DNA from: Streptomyces fulvoviolaceus
Lineage (GTDB): Bacteria > Actinomycetota > Actinomycetes > Streptomycetales > Streptomycetaceae
Assembly (NCBI RefSeq): GCF_000718165.1
Contig: NZ_JOEY01000046.1
Location: 1 to 64,000, forward strand
Direction of reading: 5' to 3'
DNA: 64,000 bases
The notes under the pieces were generated by a model that worked only from the letters and a program-made list of their open reading frames with translations, searched no databases and was not told where the DNA came from. Each line of letters opens with the position of its first letter. Position 1 is the stretch's first letter. Made by a program: the position numbers and the translations under genes. Below, in pieces: positions 39,542-48,482 of the stretch.

Positions 39542-40720
39542 ATGAGCGGCGCCAAGCCGATGAAGGACCCCCTCGACCTGCTCGACCTCGCCTCCACCCT
39601 CACCGACGAGGAACGGGAGATCCAGGCCACCGTCGCCAAGTTCCTTGCCGACCGGGTGCGCCCGCACATCGGCGAGTGGTTCGAGAACGCCCACTTCGCC
39701 CGCGAACTCGCCCCTGAACTCGGCAAGTTGGGCGTCCTCGGCATGCACCTCGACGGCTACGGCTGCGCCGGGACGAACGCGGTCAGCTACGGCCTCGCCT
39801 GTCTGGAGCTGGAGGCGGCGGACTCCGGCTTCCGCAGCTTCGTCTCGGTACAGGGCTCGCTGTCGATGTTCTCCATCTGGAAGTGGGGCTCGGAGGAGCA
39901 GAAGCAGGAGTGGCTGCCCCGGCTCGCCGCCGGTGAGGCGATCGGCTGCTTCGGCCTGACCGAACCCGACTTCGGCAGCAACCCCTCCGGGATGCGCACC
40001 AGGGCCGTCCGCGACGGCGCCGACTGGATCCTCAACGGCTCCAAGATGTGGATCACCAACGGCGGCATCGCCGACGTGGCCACCGTCTGGGCACAGACCG
40101 AGGACGGCATCCGCGGCTTCCTCGTGCCCCGCGGCACGCCCGGCTTCACCACCCAGGACATCAAGCAGAAGATGTCGCTGCGCGCGTCCATCACCTCGGA
40201 GCTGTACTTCGACAACGTACGGCTGCCCGACTCGGCGCGCCTGCCCCTCGCAGAAGGCCTGCGCGGACCGCTGTCCTGCCTGAACGAGGCCCGCTTCGGC
40301 ATCCTGTTCGGCGCCGTCGGCGCGGCCCGCGACTCGATCCAGGCAGCCATCGAGTACGCCGACTCCCGGGTGCAGTTCGACAAGCCGATCAGCGCCTTCC
40401 AGCTCACCCAGAAGAAGCTCGCCGACATGAGCGTGTCCGTGGGCAATGCCGCACTGCTCGCCGTCCACCTGGGCCGGCTCAAGGACCAGCACCGCATCCG
40501 GCCCGAGCAGATCAGCGTCGGCAAGCTCAACAACGTACGGGAAGCGATCGCCATCGCGCGGGAGTGCCGCACCATCCTGGGGGCCAACGGCATCTCCCTG
40601 GAGTACTCCCCGCTGCGCCACGCCAACAACCTGGAGTCCGTCCTCACCTACGAAGGCACCAGCGAGATGCACACGCTGGTCGTCGGCCAGGCGATCACCG
40701 GCCAGGCCGCGTTCCGCTGA
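39542..40720 (+). CDS. Glutaryl-CoA dehydrogenase-like acyl-CoA dehydrogenase
   Basis: 392 residues from ATG 39542 (AGGAG seven bases before). Flavin-binding segments CFGLTEPDFGSNPSG near 140 and KMWITNGG near 170, substrate-helix ARFGI, and the catalytic glutamate in TYEGTSEMH near residue 375. The overall sequence is closest to the glutaryl-CoA dehydrogenase subgroup, which oxidises and decarboxylates glutaryl-CoA to crotonyl-CoA. Electrons would go to the EtfBA pair encoded next. Other acyl-CoA substrates cannot be excluded. Confidence 0.83.
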   Translation: MSGAKPMKDPLDLLDLASTLTDEEREIQATVAKFLADRVRPHIGEWFENAHFARELAPELGKLGVLGMHLDGYGCAGTNAVSYGLACLELEAADSGFRSFVSVQGSLSMFSIWKWGSEEQKQEWLPRLAAGEAIGCFGLTEPDFGSNPSGMRTRAVRDGADWILNGSKMWITNGGIADVATVWAQTEDGIRGFLVPRGTPGFTTQDIKQKMSLRASITSELYFDNVRLPDSARLPLAEGLRGPLSCLNEARFGILFGAVGAARDSIQAAIEYADSRVQFDKPISAFQLTQKKLADMSVSVGNAALLAVHLGRLKDQHRIRPEQISVGKLNNVREAIAIARECRTILGANGISLEYSPLRHANNLESVLTYEGTSEMHTLVVGQAITGQAAFR

Positions 40721-40746
40721 TCACCGAGGACCGAGGGAACACACCC

Positions 40747-41523
40747 GTGAACATCGTCGTACTCGTCAAGCAGGTCCCGGACTCCGGTGCCGAACGCACC
40801 CTTTCCCGGACGGACCACACCCTCGACCGTGCGGGTGCCGAACTCGTCCTGGACGAGATCAACGAGCGCGCCGCCGAAGAGGCGTTGCGGTTGAAGGAGA
40901 CGGCGGACGCCCACATCACCGTCGTCTCCATGGGACCCGACTCCGCGCTCGACGCCATCCGCAAGGTCCTGGCGATGGGAGCCGACCGGGGGATCCACAT
41001 CTGCGACGACAGGCTGCACGGCGCCGACCTGCTGACCACCGCGAAGGTCCTGGCAGCCGCCGTACGGACCGTGGCGGACGTCGACCTGGTGCTCGCCGGC
41101 GACGCGGCCACCGACGGTGGGGCGAGCGCGGTGCCCGCCGTCGTGGCGGATCTGCTCGCCCTGCCGCAGGTGACCCACGTGCGGCAGCTGGACGTGGACG
41201 CGGGACGGGTGCGCGCCTTGCGCGAGACCGAGAACGGCCAGACGACGCTGGACGCGCCGCTGCCCGCGCTGGTCAGCGTCACCGAGAAGATCAACGAGCC
41301 GCGCTACCCCTCGTTCAAGGGGATCATGGCCGCCAAGAAGAAGCCGGTGGACACGGTCGGCCTCGACGATCTGCTGCCCGACGCGGACGGGTTCCTGGTG
41401 TCCCGTACCCGCGTCGTGGAGGCCGTCCCGCGTCCCCCGCGAGCCGCCGGAACCCGGATCGCGGACGACGGCTCGGCCGGCCGGCAGCTCGCCGCGTATC
41501 TGATCGCCCAGAAGCTCGTCTGA
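40747..41523 (+). CDS. etfB: Electron transfer flavoprotein beta subunit
   Basis: 258 residues from GTG 40747. The adenine nucleotide (AMP/FAD) region includes NIVVLVKQVPDSG at the start and the EtfB signature around LPQVTHVR. KINEPRYPSFKGIMAAKKK near 195-213 is the recognition-loop region that docks to acyl-CoA dehydrogenases. Works with EtfA to carry electrons to the quinone pool. It sits directly behind the dehydrogenase gene. Confidence 0.92.
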   Translation: MNIVVLVKQVPDSGAERTLSRTDHTLDRAGAELVLDEINERAAEEALRLKETADAHITVVSMGPDSALDAIRKVLAMGADRGIHICDDRLHGADLLTTAKVLAAAVRTVADVDLVLAGDAATDGGASAVPAVVADLLALPQVTHVRQLDVDAGRVRALRETENGQTTLDAPLPALVSVTEKINEPRYPSFKGIMAAKKKPVDTVGLDDLLPDADGFLVSRTRVVEAVPRPPRAAGTRIADDGSAGRQLAAYLIAQKLV

Positions 41524-41549
41524 ACCACCCGCCCAAGAAACAGGCCCCC

Positions 41550-42515
41550 ATGCCCGAAGTCCTCGTACTCGTCGACCACGACGGGGAGCACGTCAACAAA
41601 TCCACCTACGAACTCCTGGCCGTCGCACGGCGGTTGGGGGACCCGGGCGCCGTCGTCGTGGGCACCCCCGGCACGGCGACGCGCCTCATGGAATCCCTCG
41701 CCCGATACGGCGCCACGAGCGTCCACGCGGCGGAATCCAAGGACGCGGCCGAGTTTCTCGTCACGCCCGCCGTGGACGCCCTGGAGCTCGCGGTCCGTGA
41801 CACCTCTCCCGCCGCCGTTCTGGTCTCCGCGACGACGGACGGCAGGGAGGTGGCCGCACGTCTCGCCGCCCGACTGGGCGCCGGGCTGCTGATCGACGCG
41901 GTCGACCTGGACTCCTCCGGTGTGGTCACCCAGATCGTCTTCGGGGGGTCGTACACCGTGCGCTCCCAGGTCACCCATGGCATACCGGTGATCACCGTGC
42001 GCCCGGGGGCTTTCGAGCCGGAGGAACACCCCGGGGAGGCCGTGGAGCGGACCATCACCCTGCCGGTGGTCGACCCCGCGACGTCCGCCCGCGTCACCGA
42101 CCGACGCACCGCCCCCGCGGGCGACCGGCCCGGGCTCACCGAGGCGACCGTCGTCGTCTCCGGAGGCCGCGGTGTCGGAGGGGCGGACGGTTTCGAGCTC
42201 GTGGAGCAACTGGCCGACGCCCTGGGAGGCGCGGTGGGCGCCTCGCGCGCCGCGGTCGACGCCGGTTACTACCCGCACCGGTTCCAGGTCGGGCAGACCG
42301 GCAAGACCGTCTCACCCCAGCTGTACATCGCTCTGGGTATCTCCGGGGCCATCCAGCACCTCGCCGGGATGCAGACCTCCAAGACGATCGTCGCGGTCAA
42401 CAAGGACCCGGAGGCGCCGATCCTCGACCTCGCCGACTACGGCGTGGTGGGCGACCTGTTCGCGGTGGCTCCCCAGCTCACGCGGGAAGTGGCCGCCCGC
42501 CGCGCGGTCGGCTGA
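41550..42515 (+). CDS. etfA: Electron transfer flavoprotein alpha subunit
   Basis: 321 residues from ATG 41550. N-terminal domain [12 protein letters not shown]. The C-terminal FAD domain carries [28 protein letters not shown] and [15 protein letters not shown], the EtfA signature. Last gene of the operon, followed by a strong hairpin. Confidence 0.93.
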   Translation: MPEVLVLVDHDGEHVNKSTYELLAVARRLGDPGAVVVGTPGTATRLMESLARYGATSVHAAESKDAAEFLVTPAVDALELAVRDTSPAAVLVSATTDGREVAARLAARLGAGLLIDAVDLDSSGVVTQIVFGGSYTVRSQVTHGIPVITVRPGAFEPEEHPGEAVERTITLPVVDPATSARVTDRRTAPAGDRPGLTEATVVVSGGRGVGGADGFELVEQLADALGGAVGASRAAVDAGYYPHRFQVGQTGKTVSPQLYIALGISGAIQHLAGMQTSKTIVAVNKDPEAPILDLADYGVVGDLFAVAPQLTREVAARRAVG

Positions 42516-42594
42516 GGTGCTGCGCAGCCGCAGAAGATGTCGTGAACCCCGGATCACGTCTGCTCGTTGATCGAGCAGACGGTGGCGGGACTCC

Positions 42595-42625
42595 GCAGGG
42601 GCGGCCGGCGATCGGCCGCCCCTGC
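42595..42625. terminator. Hairpin terminator after etfA
   Basis: GCAGGGGCGGCCG pairs with CGGCCGCCCCTGC across a 5-base loop (42595-42625), followed by a short T run. A smaller hairpin, TCTGCTCG..CGAGCAGA, precedes it at 42559-42580. It probably works for both converging transcripts. Confidence 0.75.
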
Positions 42626-42756
42626 CGGGCTTTTCACACCTGCCGCGAGCGCCACCAGCAGCAGCTTTGACTCACGGCTCGCCGCACCAGGTCGGACGGC
42701 TCGGAGGTTCTCGCTGTCTCGCCGTCCCCGGCGGGCGGCGGTTACCGCCCCTCAAT

Positions 42757-43710
42757 TCACCTGTTGGTCCGGCCAGATGGTCCGTTGTCCGTTGTCCGCG
42801 AGCCGCCCAGGTCGGCGAGGGTCTCCTTGGCGTACTGGAGGAACGCGCGGGCCCGGTGTGTGGGAGTGACGTTCGAGGCGTAGGCGATCACGAGCTCGAC
42901 GTCGTCCAGCGGGTCGCTGAGTGGCACGGATGCCAGGGGGAGTCCTTCGACGCTGGTGTTGGTCGGCCAGGACTGGATCAGCGTGGCGAAGCCGAGGCCG
43001 CGGGCGACCATGCTGCGGACCGCCTCGATGCTCGAGGTCCGGTACCGGATGTTCGGCCGTGCTCCGGCGAGGGAGAACCAGTGGTCGGCGTTCTGCTGGG
43101 CAGGCGGCTCGGCGTAGATGATCAGTGGTTCGTCCGCCAGTTCGGCGAGTGAGACGGACTCGCGCCCCGCCAGCCGGTGACCGGCGGACACGATGACGTA
43201 CGGACGGCTTGCGCGGAGCGTCGTACAGGACAGGCCGGCTTCGGCGCCGAGCGCGTACAACAGCGCCAGGTCGCACGAGCCTTGGACCAGGGCCTGCCGC
43301 ATCTCGTCCTGCTGACCCTCGATCAGCTCCAGGTCGACCGCCGGGTGAAGCCGGGTGAACCCGTCCACCAAGCGTGGGATCAGGAAAGGTGTCAGGGCCT
43401 TGTAGCAGCCGATCGTCAGGCGGCCGGCCAGCCGGCCTTCCTCGGCCTGGGCGCTGGCCGTGATCTCGTCGGCCTGAGTCAACATCGTCTGGGCGCGTCC
43501 GAGGATCCGGCTGCCGGCTTCGGTGAGAGTGACACCCTTCGCCCGGCGTCGTACCAGCAGCTGGACGCCGAGACGGCGTTCGAGGTCGGCGATCGCCGTG
43601 GAGATGCTGGCCTGGGAAGCATGGCATCGCACCGCTGCCGCGCTCATCGAGCCGGTGTCCGCCACCGTGACGAAGTATTCCAATTGACGGAGGGAAAAGT
43701 TGGCCGTCAT
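42757..43710 (-). CDS. LysR-family transcriptional regulator
   Basis: 317 residues. N-terminal helix-turn-helix SLRQLEYFVTVADTGSMSAA with CHASQASISTAI at about residues 28-40, then the two-lobed effector domain. Divergent to the two-component monooxygenase at 43865 and therefore probably its activator. CbbR/CynR-like layout; effector unknown. Confidence 0.87.
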   Translation of the reverse strand: MTANFSLRQLEYFVTVADTGSMSAAAVRCHASQASISTAIADLERRLGVQLLVRRRAKGVTLTEAGSRILGRAQTMLTQADEITASAQAEEGRLAGRLTIGCYKALTPFLIPRLVDGFTRLHPAVDLELIEGQQDEMRQALVQGSCDLALLYALGAEAGLSCTTLRASRPYVIVSAGHRLAGRESVSLAELADEPLIIYAEPPAQQNADHWFSLAGARPNIRYRTSSIEAVRSMVARGLGFATLIQSWPTNTSVEGLPLASVPLSDPLDDVELVIAYASNVTPTHRARAFLQYAKETLADLGGSRTTDNGPSGRTNR

Positions 43711-43749
43711 TTCTCTCCTGCTGTCATGGGAACTCTCAATAAGCCTTAT

Positions 43750-43769
43750 AGGAAATTTCTGGTTTTCCT
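43750..43769. promoter_or_regulatory. Inverted repeat in divergent LysR promoter
   Basis: AGGAAA at 43750-43755 and TTTTCCT at 43763-43769, in an AT-rich island between the LysR gene and the monooxygenase. Candidate operator for the LysR protein. Confidence 0.4.
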
Positions 43770-43864
43770 GGCCGTAACGCGGATGTCATCCTAAGCCGAA
43801 GTCACCTGTTGAAAAAGGCTCGGTATACGAGCAGGCCCCCGCACGTCCAGTTAGGAGACCTTTC

Positions 43865-45037
43865 ATGACCACGCTTCTTGACCCCACTCGACCCCAGGAC
43901 CGAGGAACCGGCGACAGCGTTCTCGACCGCGTCCGCGCCCTCCTTCCCGAGATAGCGGCACGCTCTGCCGAGGGCGAGGACGCCCGGGCGGTTCCGGCGG
44001 AGGTCGTCGCCGCGCTGCGCGAGGCCGGAGTGTTCCGGATGGCCCTGCCCCAGGTGTGGGGCGGCGAGCAGCTCGGGTTGCCGGAGGGGGCCCGGGTGGT
44101 GCGGGAGATCGCCCGAGCCGACGGATCGACCGGCTGGACCGTCCAGGCCGCTTCGATGGCGTGGTTCTTCGTACGGTCGCTGCCGCGGGAGACGCTGGAG
44201 ACAGAGGTGTTCGGAGGCGGCGCGAACCTGATGCTCCGAGGAGCGGTGGCTCCGAAGGGGCTGGCGAGGCCGGTGAAGGGAGGCTACCGGATCAGTGGCC
44301 GTTGGCCGCTGGCGAGCGGCCCGTTCACCCCGGACTGGATGCTCGGAGGTTTCCTGGTCGAAGGGGCGCCTCCCCTGCCGGACGGCCGCCCGGACATGCG
44401 CGTCGCGCTGTTCCGGCCCGAGCAGGTCACGTTCCTCGACACCTGGGACGCGGTCGGCCTGCGTGCCACGCAGAGCACCGACTTCACGATGGACGACGTC
44501 TTCGTGCCCGAGCACCACACGGGGCCGATGTTCGGCGACAACAACATCCCCGCTCCCCTTTACGACTTGCCCTATTCACCCACAGGGGCCTCGCACGACG
44601 CGGTCATCCTCGGCGCCCTGGACGGTGCACTCGACGATCTCGCCGAACTCGCCGCGACCAAGCGGCCGGCGTTCAACCCCAAGGCACTGCTCGGTGAGGA
44701 CCCGGTGTTCCAGGAGACGTTCGCCGAGCTGAAGTTGCGGGCGGCGGCTTTGGCTGCCCTGTCGGAGCAGACCGGACGCATCGTCATGGACCGTGCCCTC
44801 GGGGGAGATGTGCCCAGCCCGGCCGAGTGGTTCAGTTACAAGGGCGCCACCCAGCACATCCACCACGAGGGCATCCGGATCCTCAACGAGATCATGACCC
44901 TCTCGGGCAGTGCGGGCCTCTACAGCACCAGTCCGCTGCAGCGCCGCTGGCGCGATGTCCGCTGCGTCTCCCAGCACGTGGTCGGCAACACCGGCGCGAT
45001 GCGGCAGCTGGGCGCGGTCCTGTCGGGCCAGAACTGA
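43865..45037 (+). CDS. Flavin-dependent monooxygenase, acyl-CoA dehydrogenase fold
   Basis: 390 residues from ATG 43865 (AGGAG upstream). Fold of the HsaA / 4-hydroxyphenylacetate hydroxylase C2 / DszC group: acyl-CoA dehydrogenase-like, but without the catalytic glutamate. VWGGEQLGL near 60, ADGSTGWTVQAAS near 82, FTMDDVFVPE near 210. It uses reduced FMN supplied by the reductase encoded at 45283 to hydroxylate an aromatic or sulfur/nitrogen substrate. The substrate is unknown. Confidence 0.84.
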   Translation: MTTLLDPTRPQDRGTGDSVLDRVRALLPEIAARSAEGEDARAVPAEVVAALREAGVFRMALPQVWGGEQLGLPEGARVVREIARADGSTGWTVQAASMAWFFVRSLPRETLETEVFGGGANLMLRGAVAPKGLARPVKGGYRISGRWPLASGPFTPDWMLGGFLVEGAPPLPDGRPDMRVALFRPEQVTFLDTWDAVGLRATQSTDFTMDDVFVPEHHTGPMFGDNNIPAPLYDLPYSPTGASHDAVILGALDGALDDLAELAATKRPAFNPKALLGEDPVFQETFAELKLRAAALAALSEQTGRIVMDRALGGDVPSPAEWFSYKGATQHIHHEGIRILNEIMTLSGSAGLYSTSPLQRRWRDVRCVSQHVVGNTGAMRQLGAVLSGQN

Positions 45038-45282
45038 CGCCTGGTGACGCGAGGAACCGCTGAGCACTCACCCATGGGAAACGCGGGTGATCGCGTGGTC
45101 GTGAACCGCCGGACCGGGTCCCCAGCCCGTACGGCTTCACGTACGAGCCCCTCCCCGCCAAGAACTCTCAGCATCTCGGAGCATGCAATGCATCCGCCAC
45201 CCACCCCCGTTCTGCGAACCCGCGCGATCCGCGCCGCGGCACAGCCGCACCCCATACGCCGACACCGGAAGGGTGACCCCCG

Positions 45283-45780
45283 ATGAGCCCTCTCAACGCG
45301 ACACCGACCAACCCCGCCCTGCTGCGCCAGGCTTTCGGCTGCTTCCCGTCCGGGGTGACAGCAGTGTGCGCACTCGACTCAGGCACCCCGGTGGGCATGG
45401 CCGCGAGCACATTCACCCCGGTCTCCCTCTCACCCGCCCTGATATCGGTCTGCGTGCAGGACACCTCCACGACATGGCCGAAACTGCGCGGGCGGAGCCA
45501 TGTGGGCGTGAGCGTGCTCGCCGAAGGACAGGACACGATCTGCCGGTCGCTGGCCAGCAAGGAGGGGGACCGGTTCGCGGGAGTCGACTGGGATGCCGAC
45601 GACGACGGCGGCGTGTACATCCACGGCGCCAGTCTCTGGCTGAACTGCTCGCTGCACGCCGAACTCCCCGGCGGCGACCACACGATCGTCCTGCTGGAAA
45701 TCCAGGGTCTGAAGGCCGAACCTGACCGACAGCCCCTGGTGTTCCACAACAGCAGGTTCCGGCGCCTGGCCGTCTTGTAA
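45283..45780 (+). CDS. Flavin reductase (FMN reductase component)
   Basis: 165 residues of the HpaC/flavin-reductase-like FMN-binding split barrel: FGCFPSGVTAVCA near residue 18, GMAASTFTPVSLSPALISVCV near 38 (pattern cited in part) and FHNSRFRRL at the end. Supplies FMNH2 to the monooxygenase 245 bases upstream. The spacer between them holds no gene I can support, only an ATGCAATGCAT near-palindrome around 45184. Confidence 0.86.
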   Translation: MSPLNATPTNPALLRQAFGCFPSGVTAVCALDSGTPVGMAASTFTPVSLSPALISVCVQDTSTTWPKLRGRSHVGVSVLAEGQDTICRSLASKEGDRFAGVDWDADDDGGVYIHGASLWLNCSLHAELPGGDHTIVLLEIQGLKAEPDRQPLVFHNSRFRRLAVL

Positions 45781-45782
45781 GC

Positions 45783-46272
45783 AGGTGCCGCTGCGCGAGT
45801 CACGCCTACGTGGGGGGTGGGACTTCGGGGGGTACACGGACCGGCTCTTCCTGGTGATGGAGCTCGGCGAGGGCGACAGCCTCGCTCGCCCGCCTCCTCG
45901 CCGCCACAGGGGCGTTGCCCGCCGAGCAGGTCGCTCGCCTCGCCGCTCAGGCCGCGGCCGGGTTCGCCGCGGTTCAACAACAGGGCATCGTGCACCGGGA
46001 CATCAAGCCCGCGAACCTGCGCGCAGACCGTCGGCACCGGTCTCTGCCTCGCCCCCGAGCGGGCGGTGGGCCTGACTGCCGGGCCGGCCTCCGATGTGTA
46101 CTGCCTGGGCTGCGTGCTCCACCAACTCCTGACCGGTCGACCGCCGCTCCATGCCGACACCGCGCTCGCCGTCCGCCACCAGCACCCGGATACTCCGCCC
46201 GTGCCACCGCACGAGCTTGGCGTCCACCTGCCGCCTGCGTTCGACAACCACCTCCCGAACGACGGGCTCTGA
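45783..46272 (+). pseudogene. Serine/threonine protein kinase remnant
   Basis: Pieces of a eukaryotic-type (Hanks) kinase in three frames. LFLVMELGEGDSLA (near 45845) is the hinge region; PAEQVARLAAQAAAG and VHRDIKPANL (near 45990, the catalytic loop) are in a second frame; LAPERA, SDVYCLGCVLHQLLTGRPP (near 46100) are in a third. The N-lobe with the glycine loop and the DFG motif are missing. The catalytic loop Lys reads HRDIKPANL, which is normal, but the gene cannot be translated whole. Confidence 0.75.
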
Positions 46273-46467
46273 TCCGGCATCGCCTTCGTCACCTACAGCA
46301 CGCGCGTCGGCAACCGGCCTCGGCCACCGGGTGACACTCCGGGTGCACGGGGCGCTGGAGAGGCACCCGGTTACGAGGGCCGGGGCGTCTGCGCCGATAC
46401 CGATCAGGGAGGCTGACACGCGAACGCGACCCCTGTCCGTGATCAGAGGCTTCGACAACCCCGATCA

Positions 46468-47472
46468 TCAGGAGTCGTGTTCACCGCTGTCGGCAGGCGC
46501 CGTTCGGTCCCATCGGGGTGAACCGCTCAGCACGTCGTCCGAGAGCGCATCCGCGCCGGCAGCGTAGGCCGCGGTGAACCGTTCGGCGGCCTCCCAGAGT
46601 TCGTGCTCGCGCCGCGGGTCGTAGGACTCCTCGGACGACCGGGCCACGCGGCTGCGGTCGACGTACGACCCGGTCGGCGCCGGGGTCGTGCCGAGGACGA
46701 TGTCGGCGAGGTAGCGGCCCGCGGCGCGCCGTCCGATGGCGAACGGGGTGAGGGTCATCACCGGCAAGATGCGACGCATCGCGAACCGGGTGACGGGTCC
46801 CGCGTTGCGGGCGAGGCCGGTGCCGGGGACGAAGCCCGGGTTGTAGGCGACGGCGTCGATCCCGGCCGGCAGCCGGCGCGCGTACTCGTGCACGAGGTGG
46901 ATCGCGGCCAGCTTGCTCGTCGAGTACGCGGTGCGCCCCGCGGCCGCGGTGTGCGGCCTGGGGAAGGCACCCGTGCGGGCGAGGAGGTCCGGGGACTTCC
47001 AGGCCGGGCCGGGCACCATGCCCAGGTTGTGCCTGAGGTCGCCGAAGTGGGTGTCGCTGGCGGTGATCACGATCCGGGCGGGGACGGCGAAGCGGTCCTG
47101 GAGCAGGCGGACGAAGAGGTGGTTGGCGAGCACGTTGACGGCGAAGGTGGCCTCGAATCCGTCGAGTGACTCGGTGAGCGCGTCGGTGTACTGCGTGCCC
47201 GCGTTGCCCACGAAGCCGCGTAGCGGCGGGAGTTCACCCCGGTCGAGCCGGTCACGTATCCCAGTGGCGGCCGAGCGCACGCTCTCCAGCGAGCCGACGT
47301 CCGCCGGGACGTGCGAGACCGTGTGCCCTGAGAGCTCCGCGGCCAACCGCGCGCCGGATGATCCGCGGGCGACGAGGAGGAGGTGCGTGTCCGGCGACCG
47401 GCGCAGGATGTGCTCCGCGGCGACGCGGCCGATCCCGCGACTCGCGCCCGTCATCACGAGGGTGTGCTGCAT
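46468..47472 (-). CDS. SDR oxidoreductase (protochlorophyllide/retinol-dehydrogenase type)
   Basis: 334 residues from ATG 47472, with GGAGGAG seven bases upstream. Cofactor motif TGASRGIG at the start, GNAGTQ, and catalytic YSTSKLA near 200. The longer C-terminal region matches the extended light-dependent reductase-like/retinol dehydrogenase group. Divergent to an XRE/MmyB-type regulator, a very common pairing in Streptomyces in which the regulator controls the SDR. The substrate is unknown. Confidence 0.85.
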   Translation of the reverse strand: MQHTLVMTGASRGIGRVAAEHILRRSPDTHLLLVARGSSGARLAAELSGHTVSHVPADVGSLESVRSAATGIRDRLDRGELPPLRGFVGNAGTQYTDALTESLDGFEATFAVNVLANHLFVRLLQDRFAVPARIVITASDTHFGDLRHNLGMVPGPAWKSPDLLARTGAFPRPHTAAAGRTAYSTSKLAAIHLVHEYARRLPAGIDAVAYNPGFVPGTGLARNAGPVTRFAMRRILPVMTLTPFAIGRRAAGRYLADIVLGTTPAPTGSYVDRSRVARSSEESYDPRREHELWEAAERFTAAYAAGADALSDDVLSGSPRWDRTAPADSGEHDS

Positions 47473-47609
47473 GGGAGGCTCCTCCACGGGTCGGGTTCGC
47501 TGGTACCTCTCCACGTTCACCGTTCGCGCCGGTGCCAACCAGTGCCGTCCCCGTCACTAGGACTGGCAGTACCCAGGCTGATGCGGTGCCGCGCGGCGAG
47601 AATGAACCC
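47473..47609. promoter_or_regulatory. Divergent SDR/XRE promoter with inverted repeat
   Basis: CCAGTGCCGTCC (about 47538-47549) and GGACTGGCAGTACC (about 47560-47573) are near inverted copies separated by about ten bases around the expected promoter. Candidate operator for the XRE regulator. Confidence 0.45.
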
Positions 47610-48482
47610 ATGGCCTCCTCACGCTCCGGCTTCGCCGCACTCCTGCGCGCCTGGCGCGACCGTCTCTCCCCGGCCGACGCCGGTTTCACCGTGACGGAGG
47701 GCCGCCGTGCCCCGGGACTGCGCCGCGAGGAGCTCGCACAGCTGGCCGCTCTCTCCGTCGACTACGTCCTGCGCCTGGAACAGGGACGCGCGAGGAACCC
47801 CTCGGCCCAGGTGGTCGGCGCCCTCGCCCGGGCCCTGCAGCTCTCCCGCGCCGAACGCGACCAGCTGTACCGAGGCGCCGGGCTCCTGCCGCCGCAGGAC
47901 GGAACGGTCGGCACCCATGTGCCTCCGGGGATCCAACGGCTCGCCGCGCGCCTGGGCGACGTCCCGATCGGCGTGTTCACCGCCGACTGGACCCTGGTGT
48001 GGTGGAACTCCATGTGGACCGCCGTGTTCGGTGACGCCGCCCTCGTCCCGCCCGCCGAACGCAACCTCGCCCGCGCGCTCTTCGGCAACGGCCTCGCACA
48101 CGCCGCGATGCTTCCCGTCGAATCCGAGCGCGGACCGGACGTCTTCGCGGCGTCGATCGTCGCCGACCTCAAGGAAGCGGTGTCCCGCTATCCGGGGGAC
48201 GCCCAGCTCGATCGTCTCGTGCGGGAGCTGCGAGAGACATCCGACGCCTTCGCTCATCACTGGGCCGTGGAGACGTCCGCCGCCCAGCACACGACCGACC
48301 GCAAGACGATCCGGCATCCGGAGATCGGCGACATCCTGCTCGACTGCGACGTCCTCATCGTCCCCGGCGCCGACCTGCGCATGGTCACCTACACGGCAGC
48401 GACCGGAAGCGGCGACGCCGGGAAACTGGACCTTCTTCGCGTCACAGGTGGCCGTACCGTCGGCCCTCAGGCGGCCCGGTAG
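47610..48482 (+). CDS. XRE-family regulator with MmyB-like ligand domain
   Basis: 290 residues from ATG 47610. N-terminal helix-turn-helix PGLRREELAQLAALSVDYVLRLEQG at about 33-57 (pattern cited), and a C-terminal MmyB-like PAS domain with DWTLVWWNSMW near 130. Probable regulator of the divergent SDR gene. The 3' end overlaps the converging 3-hydroxyacyl-CoA dehydrogenase by 16 bases. Confidence 0.87.
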   Translation: MASSRSGFAALLRAWRDRLSPADAGFTVTEGRRAPGLRREELAQLAALSVDYVLRLEQGRARNPSAQVVGALARALQLSRAERDQLYRGAGLLPPQDGTVGTHVPPGIQRLAARLGDVPIGVFTADWTLVWWNSMWTAVFGDAALVPPAERNLARALFGNGLAHAAMLPVESERGPDVFAASIVADLKEAVSRYPGDAQLDRLVRELRETSDAFAHHWAVETSAAQHTTDRKTIRHPEIGDILLDCDVLIVPGADLRMVTYTAATGSGDAGKLDLLRVTGGRTVGPQAAR

